Source: Bedellia somnulentella
Taxonomy: Eukaryota > Arthropoda > Insecta > Lepidoptera > Bedelliidae
NCBI GenBank assembly: GCA_963576735.1
Contig: OY755198.1
Location: 4,588,001 to 4,652,000, forward strand
DNA: 64,000 nt
Reading direction: 5' to 3'
The number at the start of each line of letters is the position of its first letter. The first letter of the stretch is position 1. This document shows, piece after piece, positions 48,001 to 52,480 of the stretch. The notes beneath the pieces are model-generated. The model had not been told where the DNA came from and did not search any database. It saw only the letters and a program-made list of their open reading frames with translations. The position numbers and the translations under genes were made by a program.

Positions 48001-50888
48001 ACTGTCAAAATAATGTCTATTTTAAAGAAAAACCAACCATAAAGATTTTACTAAAAAAATCAAAGAAGTTTTTATGATTCATGTTAATACGTGGCATAGG
48101 TCGTATTAACATGAATCAACAACAACAAAATAATAGGCAAAATCGACTAATTTGTTTCGATATCTGATTTAATGATTTGATAGAATTAGTGAGGTTAGGT
48201 TTCATTACATTATAACTCATTAAATTTCATTTTCATTTCATATCAACAAAAAAATTATACATAAGACTTGGCTGTATGGGCATAGTTTCCTTTGCCTACC
48301 ACAATAAGTGAAGAAAAAATGTCGCCATTTTCCAGAAATAATCTTTGGGAGTTTAGTTGTTTTGTTAAATTGCTTAATTTTTTCGCAACTGTATTAAAAA
48401 TAGTCGTTCAGTACACGTACGGAACCGTCATTGCAACTCGTTCCGACTGTCAACCCTCGCCTTCGGCTCGGGTAGACATTTGTCGGAACTCTCTGCAATG
48501 ACAGCCATTCCGTACTAGTAATGAAATATACTATTGGGAGTTTAGTTGTTTTGTTAAATTGCTTAATTTTTTCGCAACTGTATTAAAAATAGTCGTTCAG
48601 TACACGTACGGAACCGTCATTGCAACTCGTTCCGACTGTCAACCCTCGCCTTCGGCTCGGGTAGACATTTGTCGGAACTCTTTGCAATGACAGCCATTCC
48701 GTACTAGTAATGAAATATACTATTTCACTCATAATTGCCGTTCATCATCAATGATATGCCTATGCTGCACTCATGCATCGGTTGGTAGAGTTGATGACCT
48801 TGGTAAATTATTCTTGTCTAAATTTGCAACTGTACTCGAACATAATATTATTTATGTAGTAGCCAACAAAATACTTACGTTGTGTGCATCAGCTGTAGGA
48901 ATAATATAGGCATCAACGTTATTTGCCGCCATGACAGCTCGCAAGGAGGTTAGTCGCTGTAAGCTGGCCTCTTTACTCAAACGCTGGCTTCCATCTTTTA
49001 CTGAAAATATAATAAATTAGGAATCGTCTAGTGATCAAGATTTTATCACAATTTCCTTGGGAATAGTTATACAAACAATGTATATATATATAATAAGAAA
49101 GTCGTCGGCGAAGCTAGTACGAGTGGTGGTGGATAAAACAGTCATCTCTTACGCACTTACTTAGTATCGTATACTGCCATCTCATTTTAACCGATATTGT
49201 GACGATAAAATAGCACTCGTTCTGGTTATGCTGGTGTTTAAATCAAGCAAACTCATAATTTTGGTCAAAAAGGTCAATTCAGAATATTTGCGTTTTGTCC
49301 AAAATTTGTATATTCATCATCATCATAAGCCAATAAACGTCCACTGCTGGACATAGGCCTCCCCCAAAGATCTCCACAACGAACGGTCCTGTGCTGTCCT
49401 CATCCATCTTCCCACGACCTTGACCAAGTCGTCAGTCCACCTTGTGGGAGGACTACGCACACTGCGTCTTCTAGTACGTGGCCACCACTCCAAAAACTTC
49501 GCACATTCAAAATATTCCAACTGGAAATGCTTTTTTCTTACCTATAACTGGAGCATTTGGTTCAGCCCACTGGTATAAACCCATCGGTATGTGGGCTTCG
49601 AATTGGTGCACAGTGAGCCTGAAATAGATGAAAAATTAAAATGATATTTATATACACACGAGGTAAAGACGACGTGATAGCTCAATGGGTAGAACACCGG
49701 TTAACGTGCAAGCGACTAGTGTTCAAATCCCGGGTCGGGCCTACACCAATTTGTCTTTTCTAAAGACATATGTGTGGTTAATTTATCATGGTTGTTAACG
49801 GTGAGGGAAAACAGCGCGAGGAAACCCACATGGCTGAGTGTGTATTCGTACAAAACGGCGATAGGCCTGTCCCCTATCACGTGAGTACACTGTCCATGCA
49901 AAACGTGGGTACTCTGAACACCAGGTGAAAAAGTCACTTGATGTTCAGAAGTATTAGCACCTCTGCCAACTCCTTCGGGGATATACAGCGTGAGCGTTTA
50001 TGTTTATGTATGTTTATGTTATACAAGGTATACCAGTATCTTACAAATTTGCAAATTTGAGTCTCTACTAATCTTTATAAGAAGTACTGGGGTGAGCCTA
50101 TGTATGCTATAATGCTCCATTATTACTGCTCTTGGGTAACTATTTTATTATAAAGTATACATACATACATTGTTGGTGATAAAGTCACCAACCGCATCGC
50201 CCAGAAATCTCTTAAAAGCCCCAATACCGTTAGTCGCCTCTTACGTACACCTACCGGAAGAAATAGGGCAGTGCTATTCCAAGCCGAAACAACACAGCAC
50301 CTACTTAGGTTAATAGGAATAGCACCAGGAAATATGATACAGCACATATAATATAAATAAGGACATACTCCACAGATCAAGTATGCCATAAGAAAGTAAA
50401 TAATACATAACACACATAAATTTCAAACAAGATTAAGAAAGAAACATTTACATTAATGATACAATTTGCCCTCAACGGGAATCGAACCCGCGCCGGATCT
50501 AAAAGTGAGTGAATTTCCCACTAGACTGAAATAGGCCTTCATTATTGTTTATTTATATTTATATATTTAATTAATAAAAGTAATTTAGCTGTGTAGTGTT
50601 GGCTTAGAATAGCACTACCCCATTTCTTCCGGTGGGTGTACGTAAGAGGCGACTAACGGTATTAGGGCTTTTAAGGGGTTTTTGGGTGATGCGGTTGGAG
50701 ACCCATCACCAACAACCTTTATTTTACCATCTCTACCCCAATTAACTTTCCAAAAGTGGCTGAGGAATTCCTAAGTCCTTGGCTCTGGCTACCCCTTCTA
50801 GAGATTTATAGCCGTAAGTATATGTATGTATGTATGTATGTGTACAAAAAACTTACCCTAAAATTAACATATATATCAATAAACCCAT
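20852..50888 (-). CDS. Secreted, probably GPI-anchored Xaa-Pro aminopeptidase (M24B), complete, 19 coding exons
   Basis: The gene encodes aminopeptidase P, which removes an N-terminal residue preceding proline using two metal ions. Exons (- strand, 5' to 3') are 50888-50857, 49618-49542, 49000-48879, 44340-44246, 43455-43379, 42897-42791, 40691-40556, 39656-39561, 36748-36672, 36432-36298, 35634-35560, 34221-34144, 33185-33055, 27491-27339, 25870-25738, 24053-23876, 23280-23189, 22515-22402 and 21040-20852. Joined they give 2097 nt, or 698 residues plus stop, with every junction phase consistent. Residues 1-20 form a signal peptide ([12 protein letters not shown]). Metal ligands are D458 (LLVDSGAQF), D469 (DGTTDITRT), H533 (GTGHGVGSF), E568 (EPGYYE) and E582 (GIRHED). 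The last 15 residues are hydrophobic, as in GPI-anchored mammalian XPNPEP2 (about 674 residues). The introns hold most mobile elements of the window. Confidence 0.92.
21226..21442 (+). mobile_element. SINE-A copy, old
   Basis: Recognisable from GTGTCGGTTTAGAACAGC through GATGCGGTTGGAGACCC to GGCTATGGCGACCC. The tail has decayed. It lies between aminopeptidase exons 19 and 18. Confidence 0.65.
21863..22366 (+). mobile_element. PIF/Harbinger-type deletion derivative with TGA target duplication
   Basis: Terminal inverted repeats begin CCAGGCCCCTATTTCACCA and match in reverse complement at 22348-22366. A 3-bp TGA lies on both sides (21860-21862 and 22367-22369), the duplication size of this superfamily. 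A frame inside reads like the start of a Harbinger transposase. The element sits in the last intron of the aminopeptidase gene. Confidence 0.7.
22157..22369 (+). pseudogene. Harbinger transposase N-terminal remnant
   Basis: The frame reads [20 protein letters not shown], then [20 protein letters not shown] and EYLINEIG, after which it runs into the terminal repeat and stops. The arrangement of an arginine-rich helix, then F..KFR.SK..V.YL, matches the N-terminal region of PIF/Harbinger (HARBI1-like) nucleases. The catalytic DDE part is absent, so this is a remnant. The assignment rests on motif memory. Confidence 0.55.
22402..22515 (-). CDS. Aminopeptidase exon 18
   Basis: Encodes [20 protein letters not shown] and [11 protein letters not shown], the conserved C-terminal subdomain. 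Acceptor CTTCCAG, donor GTGAGA. A PIF/Harbinger-derived element begins 36 bases into the next intron. Confidence 0.93.
22645..22892 (+). mobile_element. SINE-A copy, full length
   Basis: Runs from GTCGGCTTAGAATAGCAC to GCCGTGAGTATATGTATG with a long TATG tail; in aminopeptidase intron 17. Confidence 0.75.
23189..23280 (-). CDS. Aminopeptidase exon 17 (two metal-binding Glu)
   Basis: Encodes [20 protein letters not shown] and [11 protein letters not shown]. Both Glu ligands are present; the usual GIRIE reads GIRHE here. Acceptor CTTTTTCAG, donor GTGAGA. Confidence 0.93.
23443..23680 (-). mobile_element. SINE-A copy
   Basis: Antisense copy of the GACACCCGTGGGCAG subtype (compare 2384 and 57914). 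It ends at a decayed head (CTAAGCCGTCTCTACTCGG on +). Confidence 0.75.
23876..24053 (-). CDS. Aminopeptidase exon 16 (metal-binding His)
   Basis: Encodes [20 protein letters not shown], then [19 protein letters not shown] and [10 protein letters not shown]. The His of GTGHGVG binds metal and HEGP is a conserved substrate-binding region. Acceptor CTTATACAG, donor GTAAAT. Confidence 0.95.
24109..24207 (-). repeat. LINE 3' fragment with (ATG)n tail
   Basis: A CATCATCATCATCATCA tail (on +) is followed by the reverse complement of a LINE C-terminus. A better copy of the same end lies at 49314-49520, where the protein reads [11 protein letters not shown]. Confidence 0.55.
24261..24630 (+). mobile_element. 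SINE-B copy, full length
   Basis: The tRNA-like head has an A box (TAGCCCAGTGG) and a B box (GTTCAAATCC). The body contains ACCAATTTGTCTTTTCTAAA, and the 3' end reads GCCAACCCCTTCGGGGA followed by CGGCGTGAACGTTTATG and a TTATG-type tail. This is the best reference copy of the family here. Confidence 0.85.
24782..25145 (-). mobile_element. SINE-B copy, full length, inverted partner of the one at 24261
   Basis: Almost identical in reverse complement to 24261-24630, with about 150 bases between. One change in the head (GGGCTATCGCGGTTT on +). The pair could form a long hairpin in RNA or single-stranded DNA. Confidence 0.85.
25211..25452 (-). mobile_element. SINE-A copy
   Basis: Antisense copy with a short deletion near the 3' end (ACTCACGGGGTGGCC) and the GATCACCCACGGGTAG subtype. 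In aminopeptidase intron 15. Confidence 0.7.
25738..25870 (-). CDS. Aminopeptidase exon 15 (second metal ligand)
   Basis: Encodes [20 protein letters not shown] and [20 protein letters not shown]. The Asp of GTTDITRT is the second ligand. Acceptor TTTCCCAG, donor GTGAGA. Codon use is GC-richer than in neighbouring exons. Confidence 0.94.
25890..25990 (-). repeat. LINE 3' end fragment
   Basis: TTTATTTAGGAAACAAACAG followed by TCGTTTACA matches the segment at about 62380-62410, just past a LINE with coding sequence on the same strand, so it is most likely the 3' UTR of that family. Confidence 0.45.
26192..26386 (-). repeat. SINE-B copy, strongly decayed
   Basis: TGTTTCCTCCCAATGTTTTC then CCTCACGG matches the body, and GTACCCAGTGG matches the head. 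Many substitutions make it the oldest copy recognised. Confidence 0.5.
26565..26690. repeat. Decayed foldback MITE
   Basis: CTTGATTACGG near the left and GTAATCAGGAGAC near the right are inverted, and ACTTGCAACTTACGACACA matches the unit at 19338-19508. Confidence 0.4.
26700..27338. other. Intron DNA, nothing recognised
   Basis: This part of aminopeptidase intron 14 shows no supportable feature. Confidence 0.4.
27339..27491 (-). CDS. Aminopeptidase exon 14 (first metal ligand)
   Basis: Encodes [20 protein letters not shown] through [10 protein letters not shown], with the metal-binding Asp in LLVDSGAQ. The intron before it (27492-33054) holds two nested LINEs and a foldback element. Acceptor TTCTACCAG, donor GTAAGT. 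Confidence 0.94.
27586..27843 (-). mobile_element. SINE-A copy, divergent subfamily
   Basis: Antisense; it shares CGGAGTTTCAGAGCTAG and CAGCCAGATTTGGAAG with the fragments at 12221, 20634 and 51689. It has a small duplication (CCCTTAGCCCTTAG). Confidence 0.7.
28364..28900 (-). pseudogene. LINE-A C-terminal region
   Basis: Continues the same element beyond the insertion: [20 protein letters not shown] and then [20 protein letters not shown] and [14 protein letters not shown]. It ends near [12 protein letters not shown]. The fragment at 62614-63444 has the same layout but is a different family. Confidence 0.85.
28946..29755 (+). mobile_element. 5'-truncated LINE (LINE-B) inserted in LINE-A
   Basis: Coding remnants read [40 protein letters not shown] and, after stops near 29185, [20 protein letters not shown] and YNKIPEDIL. 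These are the C-terminal tail of a jockey-type reverse transcriptase. The 3' UTR has ACACCTTCCGAATCCGAAG and ends GAAATAAATGATTATTTTAT. A related tail lies at 58626-58840. No target duplication was found. Confidence 0.8.
29761..30576 (-). pseudogene. LINE-A reverse transcriptase, N-terminal and catalytic part
   Basis: Motifs in order are [59 protein letters not shown] (first catalytic Asp), [17 protein letters not shown] and VLYADDMKI (catalytic Asp pair). It stops at DDLKVFS where the inserted LINE begins. Because of the frameshift and the insertion it is not functional as it stands. Confidence 0.88.
30570..31886 (-). pseudogene. LINE-A apurinic-like endonuclease domain
   Basis: The frame opens [20 protein letters not shown] and shows [10 protein letters not shown] (catalytic Glu) and [14 protein letters not shown] (catalytic region), then a linker toward the reverse transcriptase. 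This domain nicks target DNA. The C-terminal end of the frame (about 30570-30650) departs from the expected course, so a frameshift separates it from the next frame. About 438 codons. Confidence 0.85.
31890..32460. other. AT-rich DNA upstream of LINE-A
   Basis: A 156-codon frame on the - strand (31876-32346) is rich in Phe, Tyr and Ile and has no recognisable motif. It could be part of the LINE-A 5' end, but composition alone may explain it. Confidence 0.3.
32468..32857. mobile_element. Foldback element with two divergent tRNA-like cores
   Basis: Arms AATCAATTAAGGAAAGAAAA (32468) and its complement TTTTCTTTCCTTAATTGATT (ending 32857) enclose two tRNA-like sequences. One is on - (about 32494-32560, B box GGTTCTATTCC), one on + (about 32571-32640, A box TAGCTCAGTTGG). 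Their 5' ends face each other across GGTCATCAGAGGTCA. Confidence 0.6.
33055..33185 (-). CDS. Aminopeptidase exon 13
   Basis: Encodes [20 protein letters not shown] through [14 protein letters not shown], the start of the pita-bread catalytic domain (G.R.AH.KD motif). Acceptor TTGGCCAG, donor GTACAT. Confidence 0.92.
33548..33987. mobile_element. MITE, 440 bp, TA target duplication
   Basis: Ends GGCTATTTGACT and AGTCAAATAGCC are flanked by TA on both sides, suggesting a Tc1/mariner-type element. Inside is an ATGACGTCA-like word and no open frame. In aminopeptidase intron 12. Confidence 0.65.
34144..34221 (-). CDS. Aminopeptidase exon 12
   Basis: Encodes [20 protein letters not shown] and NDVELQ; the SP(V)..MK..KN(D)VE(L) pattern leads into the catalytic domain. 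Acceptor ATTTTTCAG, donor GTAAGT. Confidence 0.92.
34384..34628 (+). mobile_element. SINE-A copy, full length
   Basis: GCTGTGTAGTGCCGGCTTAG through GGCGTGAGTATATGTATG; in aminopeptidase intron 11. Confidence 0.75.
34703..35411 (-). mobile_element. SINE-B copy interrupted by a 330-bp insertion
   Basis: The 3' part (34703-34971) and the head (35303-35411, ending ATCACGGTTGC) belong to one antisense SINE-B. The intervening 34972-35302 is unrelated and ends in a T10 run before ACATATGTC. It may be a retroelement fragment in its own right; I did not recognise it. Confidence 0.7.
35560..35634 (-). CDS. Aminopeptidase exon 11
   Basis: Encodes [20 protein letters not shown] and LAAEG. Acceptor TGTTTCAG, donor GTGGGT; 75 nt. 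Confidence 0.88.
35697..35773 (+). repeat. LINE 3' fragment (shared-tail family)
   Basis: The sequence translates as [20 protein letters not shown], followed by GGCGTGAGTATAAT. It is the last 60 or so bases of the element at 12549-14050. Confidence 0.65.
36027..36229 (+). mobile_element. SINE-A copy with deletions
   Basis: From CCGTGTAGTATCGGCTTAG to GCCGTGAGTATATGTATG, with about 40 bases missing in the middle; in aminopeptidase intron 10. Confidence 0.7.
36298..36432 (-). CDS. Aminopeptidase exon 10
   Basis: Encodes [20 protein letters not shown] through [12 protein letters not shown], part of the second creatinase-like domain. Acceptor ATTTTTAG, donor GTAAGT; 135 nt. Confidence 0.9.
36672..36748 (-). 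CDS. Aminopeptidase exon 9
   Basis: Encodes [20 protein letters not shown]; the LNLRG.DI.YNPVF.SY motif is diagnostic. Acceptor ATTTTCAG, donor GTGAGT. The residue before TLNLRG is Tyr where many relatives have Trp. Confidence 0.94.
36837..36910 (-). repeat. Remnant of a tRNA-cored foldback element
   Basis: AGGAAAGAAAACTTATTACA and CTGGTGTAATTTTTTTTCC form inverted arms around a shrunken tRNA-like piece with CATCCCGGTGGCTCTGG. The core has lost its D-arm. Confidence 0.45.
36923..37055 (-). repeat. LINE 3' fragment (shared-tail family)
   Basis: Antisense: tail CATACATACATATTCTCACG, then GTAGGCAGAGACTATCGATC and the coding end (reverse complement of the CQDR and SAYPNGN region). It abuts the Helitron end at 37074. 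Confidence 0.7.
37074..38461 (-). mobile_element. Non-autonomous Helitron, 955 bp plus an inserted MITE
   Basis: On the - strand it starts TCTATACTTATAATAAATCT, preceded by A, and ends in a hairpin (CCCGTGCGAAGCTGGG) followed by CCACTAG and then T. This is the Helitron pattern of A|TC ... hairpin-CTAG|T. It has no coding sequence. The copy at 41808-42759 is its close relative in opposite orientation. Both lie in introns of the aminopeptidase. Confidence 0.75.
37498..37928. mobile_element. MITE, 431 bp, TA target duplication, inside the Helitron
   Basis: Terminal inverted repeats begin AGGGAGCGTTCAAGTATTAC and match at the right end in reverse complement for more than 30 bases. TA flanks both sides. 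The Helitron copy at 41808-42759 lacks it, showing that it came second. Internal G runs (GGGGGGGCGGGAGGG and similar) could form G-quadruplexes. Confidence 0.75.
38610..38705 (-). repeat. SINE-A fragment
   Basis: GTTCTCCAGCCACATTTC through GACACCCGCAGGAAAAAATG on + match the central SINE-A body in antisense. A foldback-arm word TAATCCCCACATGAGG lies just upstream at about 38470. Confidence 0.5.
39204..39443 (+). mobile_element. SINE-A copy flanked by an 86-bp direct repeat
   Basis: A full-length copy from GCTGTGTAGTGTCGGCTTAG to the TATG tail. The 86 bases before it (39118-39203) recur after it (39444-39529) with about 93 percent identity. Each contains GGAATTAATAGTTGGTCGAA. This is far longer than the usual 9-12 bases seen at other copies. 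Confidence 0.8.
39561..39656 (-). CDS. Aminopeptidase exon 8
   Basis: Encodes [20 protein letters not shown] and [11 protein letters not shown], the end of the first creatinase-like domain. Acceptor TTAACCAG, donor GTAAGT. Confidence 0.92.
40556..40691 (-). CDS. Aminopeptidase exon 7 (weak donor)
   Basis: Encodes [20 protein letters not shown] and on to [10 protein letters not shown]. The donor that keeps frame and family similarity is GTTCGA, a poor match to consensus. Reading through gives a stop five codons later. Acceptor TTTTGCAG-type. Confidence 0.82.
40738..40942 (-). mobile_element. tRNA-cored foldback family member
   Basis: The tRNA-like core on - has A box TAGCTCAATTGG and B box GGTTCGATCC, preceded by the family leader (AAGAAACAAAGG). 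Outer words AATAAATAAAGGAAAG and TAATCCCCACGTGAGG are those of the other family members. The inner arms no longer pair well. Confidence 0.65.
41101..41275 (+). repeat. SINE-A copy, 3' truncated and internally deleted
   Basis: GCTGTGCAGTGTCGGCTTCG is followed directly by CCATTTCGGGCCTTTTAAGG, a deletion of about 40 bases. It stops at GGCTCTTTTAGAG before the family 3' end. Confidence 0.65.
41285..41530. repeat. Two tRNA-less mini-hairpins of the foldback family
   Basis: At 41318-41383 ACTAATAAATAAA...AAGGAAAG pairs with CTTTCCTTTATTTATTAGT around a few bases. A second such hairpin is at 41476-41527. Both carry the family flank (TGACATGAAAACCTCATGTG and TTCATGAAAACCCCATGTGG) but lack the tRNA-like core. 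Confidence 0.65.
41808..42759 (+). mobile_element. Non-autonomous Helitron, 952 bp
   Basis: It begins after A with TGTATACTTATAATAAATCT (TC changed to TG) and ends hairpin CCCGTGCAAAGCTGGG, then CCACTAG before T. It aligns in reverse complement along its whole length with the Helitron at 37074-38461 minus the MITE. In aminopeptidase intron 6. Confidence 0.75.
42791..42897 (-). CDS. Aminopeptidase exon 6
   Basis: Encodes [20 protein letters not shown] and VDPTTYS. Acceptor TTATTACAG, donor GTAAGT; the Helitron at 41808-42759 ends 32 bases into the next intron. Confidence 0.9.
42969..43182 (-). repeat. SINE-A fragments, two pieces
   Basis: An antisense copy with part of the 3' region deleted (ATACTGACGAATCAGCAATTCC) runs to ACCCACCGGAAGAAAAGGG. 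A further short piece (GTTGGTGATGGGTCTCC) follows from another copy. Confidence 0.6.
43183..43360 (+). repeat. LINE 3' fragment (shared-tail family)
   Basis: The coding end reads [11 protein letters not shown] and [11 protein letters not shown]; then GGCGTGAGTATATGTATG. Its tail stops about 20 bases from the donor of aminopeptidase exon 5. Confidence 0.7.
43379..43455 (-). CDS. Aminopeptidase exon 5
   Basis: Encodes [20 protein letters not shown]. The LWTDGRY motif is typical of the family. Acceptor TTTTTCAG, donor GTAAGT. A LINE tail ends about 20 bases beyond the donor. Confidence 0.92.
43608..43855. mobile_element. MITE, 248 bp, TAA target duplication (PIF/Harbinger-like)
   Basis: Ends AAGTGCTAACAGACGATCGA and its complement form inverted repeats of about 38 bp with one mismatch. 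TAA flanks both sides (43605-43607 and 43856-43858). Removing the MITE and one TAA restores the LINE word AAGAATAAAAGGGCAT, comparable to AAGAATAAAAGAGCAT at about 13913. This proves the boundaries. GC-rich interior. Confidence 0.8.
43899..44145 (+). mobile_element. SINE-A copy, full length, with target duplication
   Basis: A copy from GTGCCGTGTAGTGTCGGC to the TATG tail; AAAATGATGATG flanks both sides (about 43886 and 44147). It interrupts the LINE fragment at 43527-44244. Confidence 0.8.
44246..44340 (-). CDS. Aminopeptidase exon 4 (donor abuts a retroelement tail)
   Basis: Encodes [20 protein letters not shown] and [12 protein letters not shown]. Acceptor CCCCAG. The donor reads GTATATACATAC and runs directly into the tail of an antisense LINE fragment; positions +3 to +6 (ATAT) are far from the usual AAGT. 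A Helitron end lies 33 bases upstream of the exon. Confidence 0.9.
44496..44865 (+). mobile_element. SINE-B copy with target duplication
   Basis: Head TGATAGTCCAGTGGG to the tail GGCGTGAACGTTTATG. TAATTCTTCTCT flanks both sides (about 44476 and 44868). About 30 bases of the usual 3' body are replaced by TTCTCTGGAAACTAGATGGC-like sequence. Confidence 0.8.
45422..45655 (+). mobile_element. SINE-A copy inside the Helitron
   Basis: GCTATGTAGTGTCGGCTTAG to GCCGTGAGTATGTATG; some internal loss. A foldback-arm word (AATAAATAAAGGAAAG) follows at about 45675. Confidence 0.7.
46040..46500. repeat. Foldback-family fragment and LINE 3' tail inside the Helitron
   Basis: A tRNA-like piece on - (GGGCGTATACCCGG, leader AAGAAACAAGG) covers about 46040-46140. 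A LINE 3'-end-like stretch covers about 46183-46390. The outer foldback words GCAGATAGAATGCGAGTGTT and AAAGCCTCATGTGGGG end it. It splits the helicase frame. Confidence 0.5.
46700..47040. other. Helitron-internal DNA, nothing more recognised
   Basis: Between the helicase motif I remnant and the 5'-like region no motif could be read. Confidence 0.35.
47212..47312 (-). repeat. SINE-A fragment
   Basis: GATGGGTCTCAAGTC through CACCCATGGGAAGAAATGGG match the middle of an antisense copy. Confidence 0.5.
47418..48343. repeat. Tandem duplication, two copies of a 463-bp unit
   Basis: 47418-47880 is repeated at 47881-48343, with no difference noticed. Each unit begins TTTTTAATACAATTGCTC and contains the palindrome ATGTTAATACG ... 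CGTATTAACAT. The near-identity implies a recent event. Open frames inside are repeated because the DNA is repeated, not because they encode a known protein. Confidence 0.9.
48346..48723. repeat. Adjacent tandem duplication, two copies of a 189-bp unit
   Basis: 48346-48534 recurs at 48535-48723 with one change noticed (CTCTCTGC to CTCTTTGC). The unit holds CGCAACTGTATTAAAAA, the near complement of the start of the 463-bp unit (TTTTTAATACAATTGC), and a second palindrome (GTACGGAA ... TTCCGTAC). Both blocks may be parts of one MITE-like element. Confidence 0.9.
48879..49000 (-). CDS. Aminopeptidase exon 3
   Basis: Encodes [20 protein letters not shown] and then PTADAHN, the start of the creatinase-type N-terminal domain. 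Acceptor ATTTTCAG, donor GTAAGT; 122 nt. Confidence 0.92.
49314..49520 (-). repeat. LINE C-terminal fragment with (ATG)n tail
   Basis: The - strand frame reads [20 protein letters not shown] and ends [11 protein letters not shown], a tail known from many insect LINEs. The tail on + is CATCATCATCATAAGCC. It lies just downstream of the donor of aminopeptidase exon 2. Confidence 0.7.
49542..49618 (-). CDS. Aminopeptidase exon 2
   Basis: Encodes the end of the signal peptide and the mature N-terminus ([17 protein letters not shown]). Acceptor TATTTCAG, donor GTAAGA; 77 nt. Confidence 0.88.
49670..50022 (+). mobile_element. SINE-B copy
   Basis: Head GTGATAGCTCAATGGG with B box GTTCAAATCCC; 3' end GCCAACTCCTTCGGGGA, then tail TTTATGTTTATGTATG. 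Slight internal loss near GCTGAGTGTGTATTCG. In aminopeptidase intron 1. Confidence 0.8.
50157..50297 (-). repeat. SINE-A copy, internally deleted
   Basis: Tail TACATACATACAT joins directly to TGTTGGTGATAAAGTCACC, and it ends at CCGAAACAACACAGC. Confidence 0.65.
50589..50841 (+). mobile_element. SINE-A copy, full length, next to exon 1
   Basis: GCTGTGTAGTGTTGGCTTAG to GCCGTAAGTATATGTATG. The tail ends about 10 bases from the donor of aminopeptidase exon 1. Confidence 0.78.
50857..50888 (-). CDS. Aminopeptidase exon 1: start codon and signal peptide
   Basis: ATG is at 50888-50886, followed by [10 protein letters not shown]; the exon ends in phase 2 at a strong donor (GTAAGT at 50856-50851). 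A SINE-A tail lies about 10 bases into the intron. Confidence 0.85.
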
Positions 50889-51063
50889 TTTGATTCAGTC
50901 CAAAATACGTCTTATCACACCAATTTGAACAGTGACTTTGAAATATCAATGGCATTAATTACTTATCGATATCATATCAGTTTAGTACTACGGATCGCGA
51001 AATTCATTTACAGTATATTATCCAAATTCTAAACAAATAAATATATATGTATAGGTAGATTTA

Positions 51064-51302
51064 GCCGTGTAGTGCCAGCTAAGAATCTCACTACCTACTT
51101 TTACCCCCACTGGTGTCGTAAGAGGAGACTAAGGGTATGGGGCTTCTTAAGTGCTTTTTTGGCGACGCGGTTGGAAACTCATCACCAACGATACTTTATT
51201 TCTACCATCCTCTCCCCTATCAACTTCCAAATGTATCTGATTTCTAACTCGGAAGTTCTGGCTATCCCTTTTTGGGATTTATGGCCGTGAGTATATGTAT
51301 GC
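51064..51302 (+). mobile_element. SINE-A copy, divergent subfamily
   Basis: GCCGTGTAGTGCCAGCTAAG to GCCGTGAGTATATGTATG, 175 bases upstream of the aminopeptidase start codon, so within or near its promoter. Confidence 0.7.
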
Positions 51303-51311
51303 CTCCTGTAT

Positions 51312-51430
51312 ACCTACTTAATAATATAAATGTGAATGTAAGTTTGTTCGTTACCCTTTCAATTAAAACTACTGAACCGATCATCATGAAACTTTGCACA
51401 TACACTTTTTTAACTCTCGCGGTGTGTAGA
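51312..51430 (+). repeat. Helitron-like 5' end fragment
   Basis: ATAATATAAATGTGAATGTA, a TTTGTTCGTTACCCTTTC run and ACTACTGAACCGATCATCAT resemble the 5' part of common lepidopteran Helitrons. No 3' end was seen. Confidence 0.4.
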
Positions 51431-51556
51431 CATTGTATATAGTATTCCTGATTAACCAACGACTATGTTTTAAAACCACTTACGTGAAATTTTTGTCCGA
51501 CGTTTATTACTACGTGACCACGGCACTAGTAGGTGTGCCGAAACGTCGGACGAACA

Positions 51557-51918
51557 TACATGAACATACATATACTCACGGCTATATTTCCCTAGAAGGG
51601 GTAACCAGAGCTAACGAATTATAAATTCCTTAGCCACTTTTGGAAGTTGAGTGGGGAAAAGATGGTAAAAATAAAGGTTTTTGGTGACAGCCATAAATCC
51701 CAAAAAGGGATCGCTTGAGCTTCGGAGCTAGAAACTGCTCAGCCACATTTGGAAGTGGTTAGGGGACAAGATGGTAGAAATAAAGTATTGTTCGTGATGG
51801 GTCTCCAACCGCATCGCCCAAGAACAACTTAAGAAAGTCGCCCTAAGGGTGTTACTTGTAAGCAACACCCATGTGTAAAGAAGGGGTAGTGACATTCTAA
51901 GCCGGCACTACACGGCTA
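51557..51918 (-). mobile_element. Two joined SINE-A copies of different subfamilies
   Basis: 51557-51688 is the 3' half of one antisense copy; at GGTGAC it passes into 51689-51918, a second copy of the divergent subfamily that ends CCGGCACTACACGGC. The second lost its tail. It is either a chimera or one insertion into another. Confidence 0.65.
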
Positions 51919-52080
51919 ATAAATAATAAGTAAATAAAAAGGTGAAATATATAAAATAAATATTGTAACTCATCATACATATTAATCATTATACTGAGTC
52001 CCTTCATGATAAAACAACGTAGTTGTTAAATTAGCTGTTGGATGGTTCACAACGTCTTTAAAATTACCACTTTCCTTTCT

Positions 52081-52480
52081 ATACTCACACCTATAAATGT
52101 CAAATGGGGTAGCCATAGCCAGAACTGCAGCATTTAAAATTACATACATATACTCACGGCTATAAATCCCTAGAAGGGGTAGCCAGAGCTAATTAAGGAA
52201 TTAGAAGTTCCTCAGCCACTTTTGGAAAGTTGAGAGGGAAAAAGATGGCAAAATAAAGGTTATTGGTGATGGGTCTCCAACCGCATCGCCCAAAATCCCT
52301 TAAAACCCCCAATACCGTTAGTCGCCTCTTACGTACACCCACCGGAAGAAATGGGATAGTGTTATTCTAAGCCGACACTACACAGCAACATTTAAAATTA
52401 TTAGCCGAATTTTGAAGATTAAATTAAATGGGAAAAAGATACTTAGATAAAGGATATTTGGTGATGGGTGTCCAGCCATT
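52081..52480 (-). mobile_element. Older SINE-A split by a younger SINE-A
   Basis: The outer copy is 52081-52141 and 52388-52480 (GATGGGTGTCCAGCC). The inner antisense copy, 52142-52387, is nearly full length. GCAGCATTTAAAATT before it and GCAACATTTAAAATT after it are the target duplication with one change. Confidence 0.7.

Noticed and set aside
47391..48042. Two identical short protein frames (ending ILKKNQP)
   Set aside because: They are duplicates because the DNA is tandemly repeated; no motif, start context or family supports a gene.
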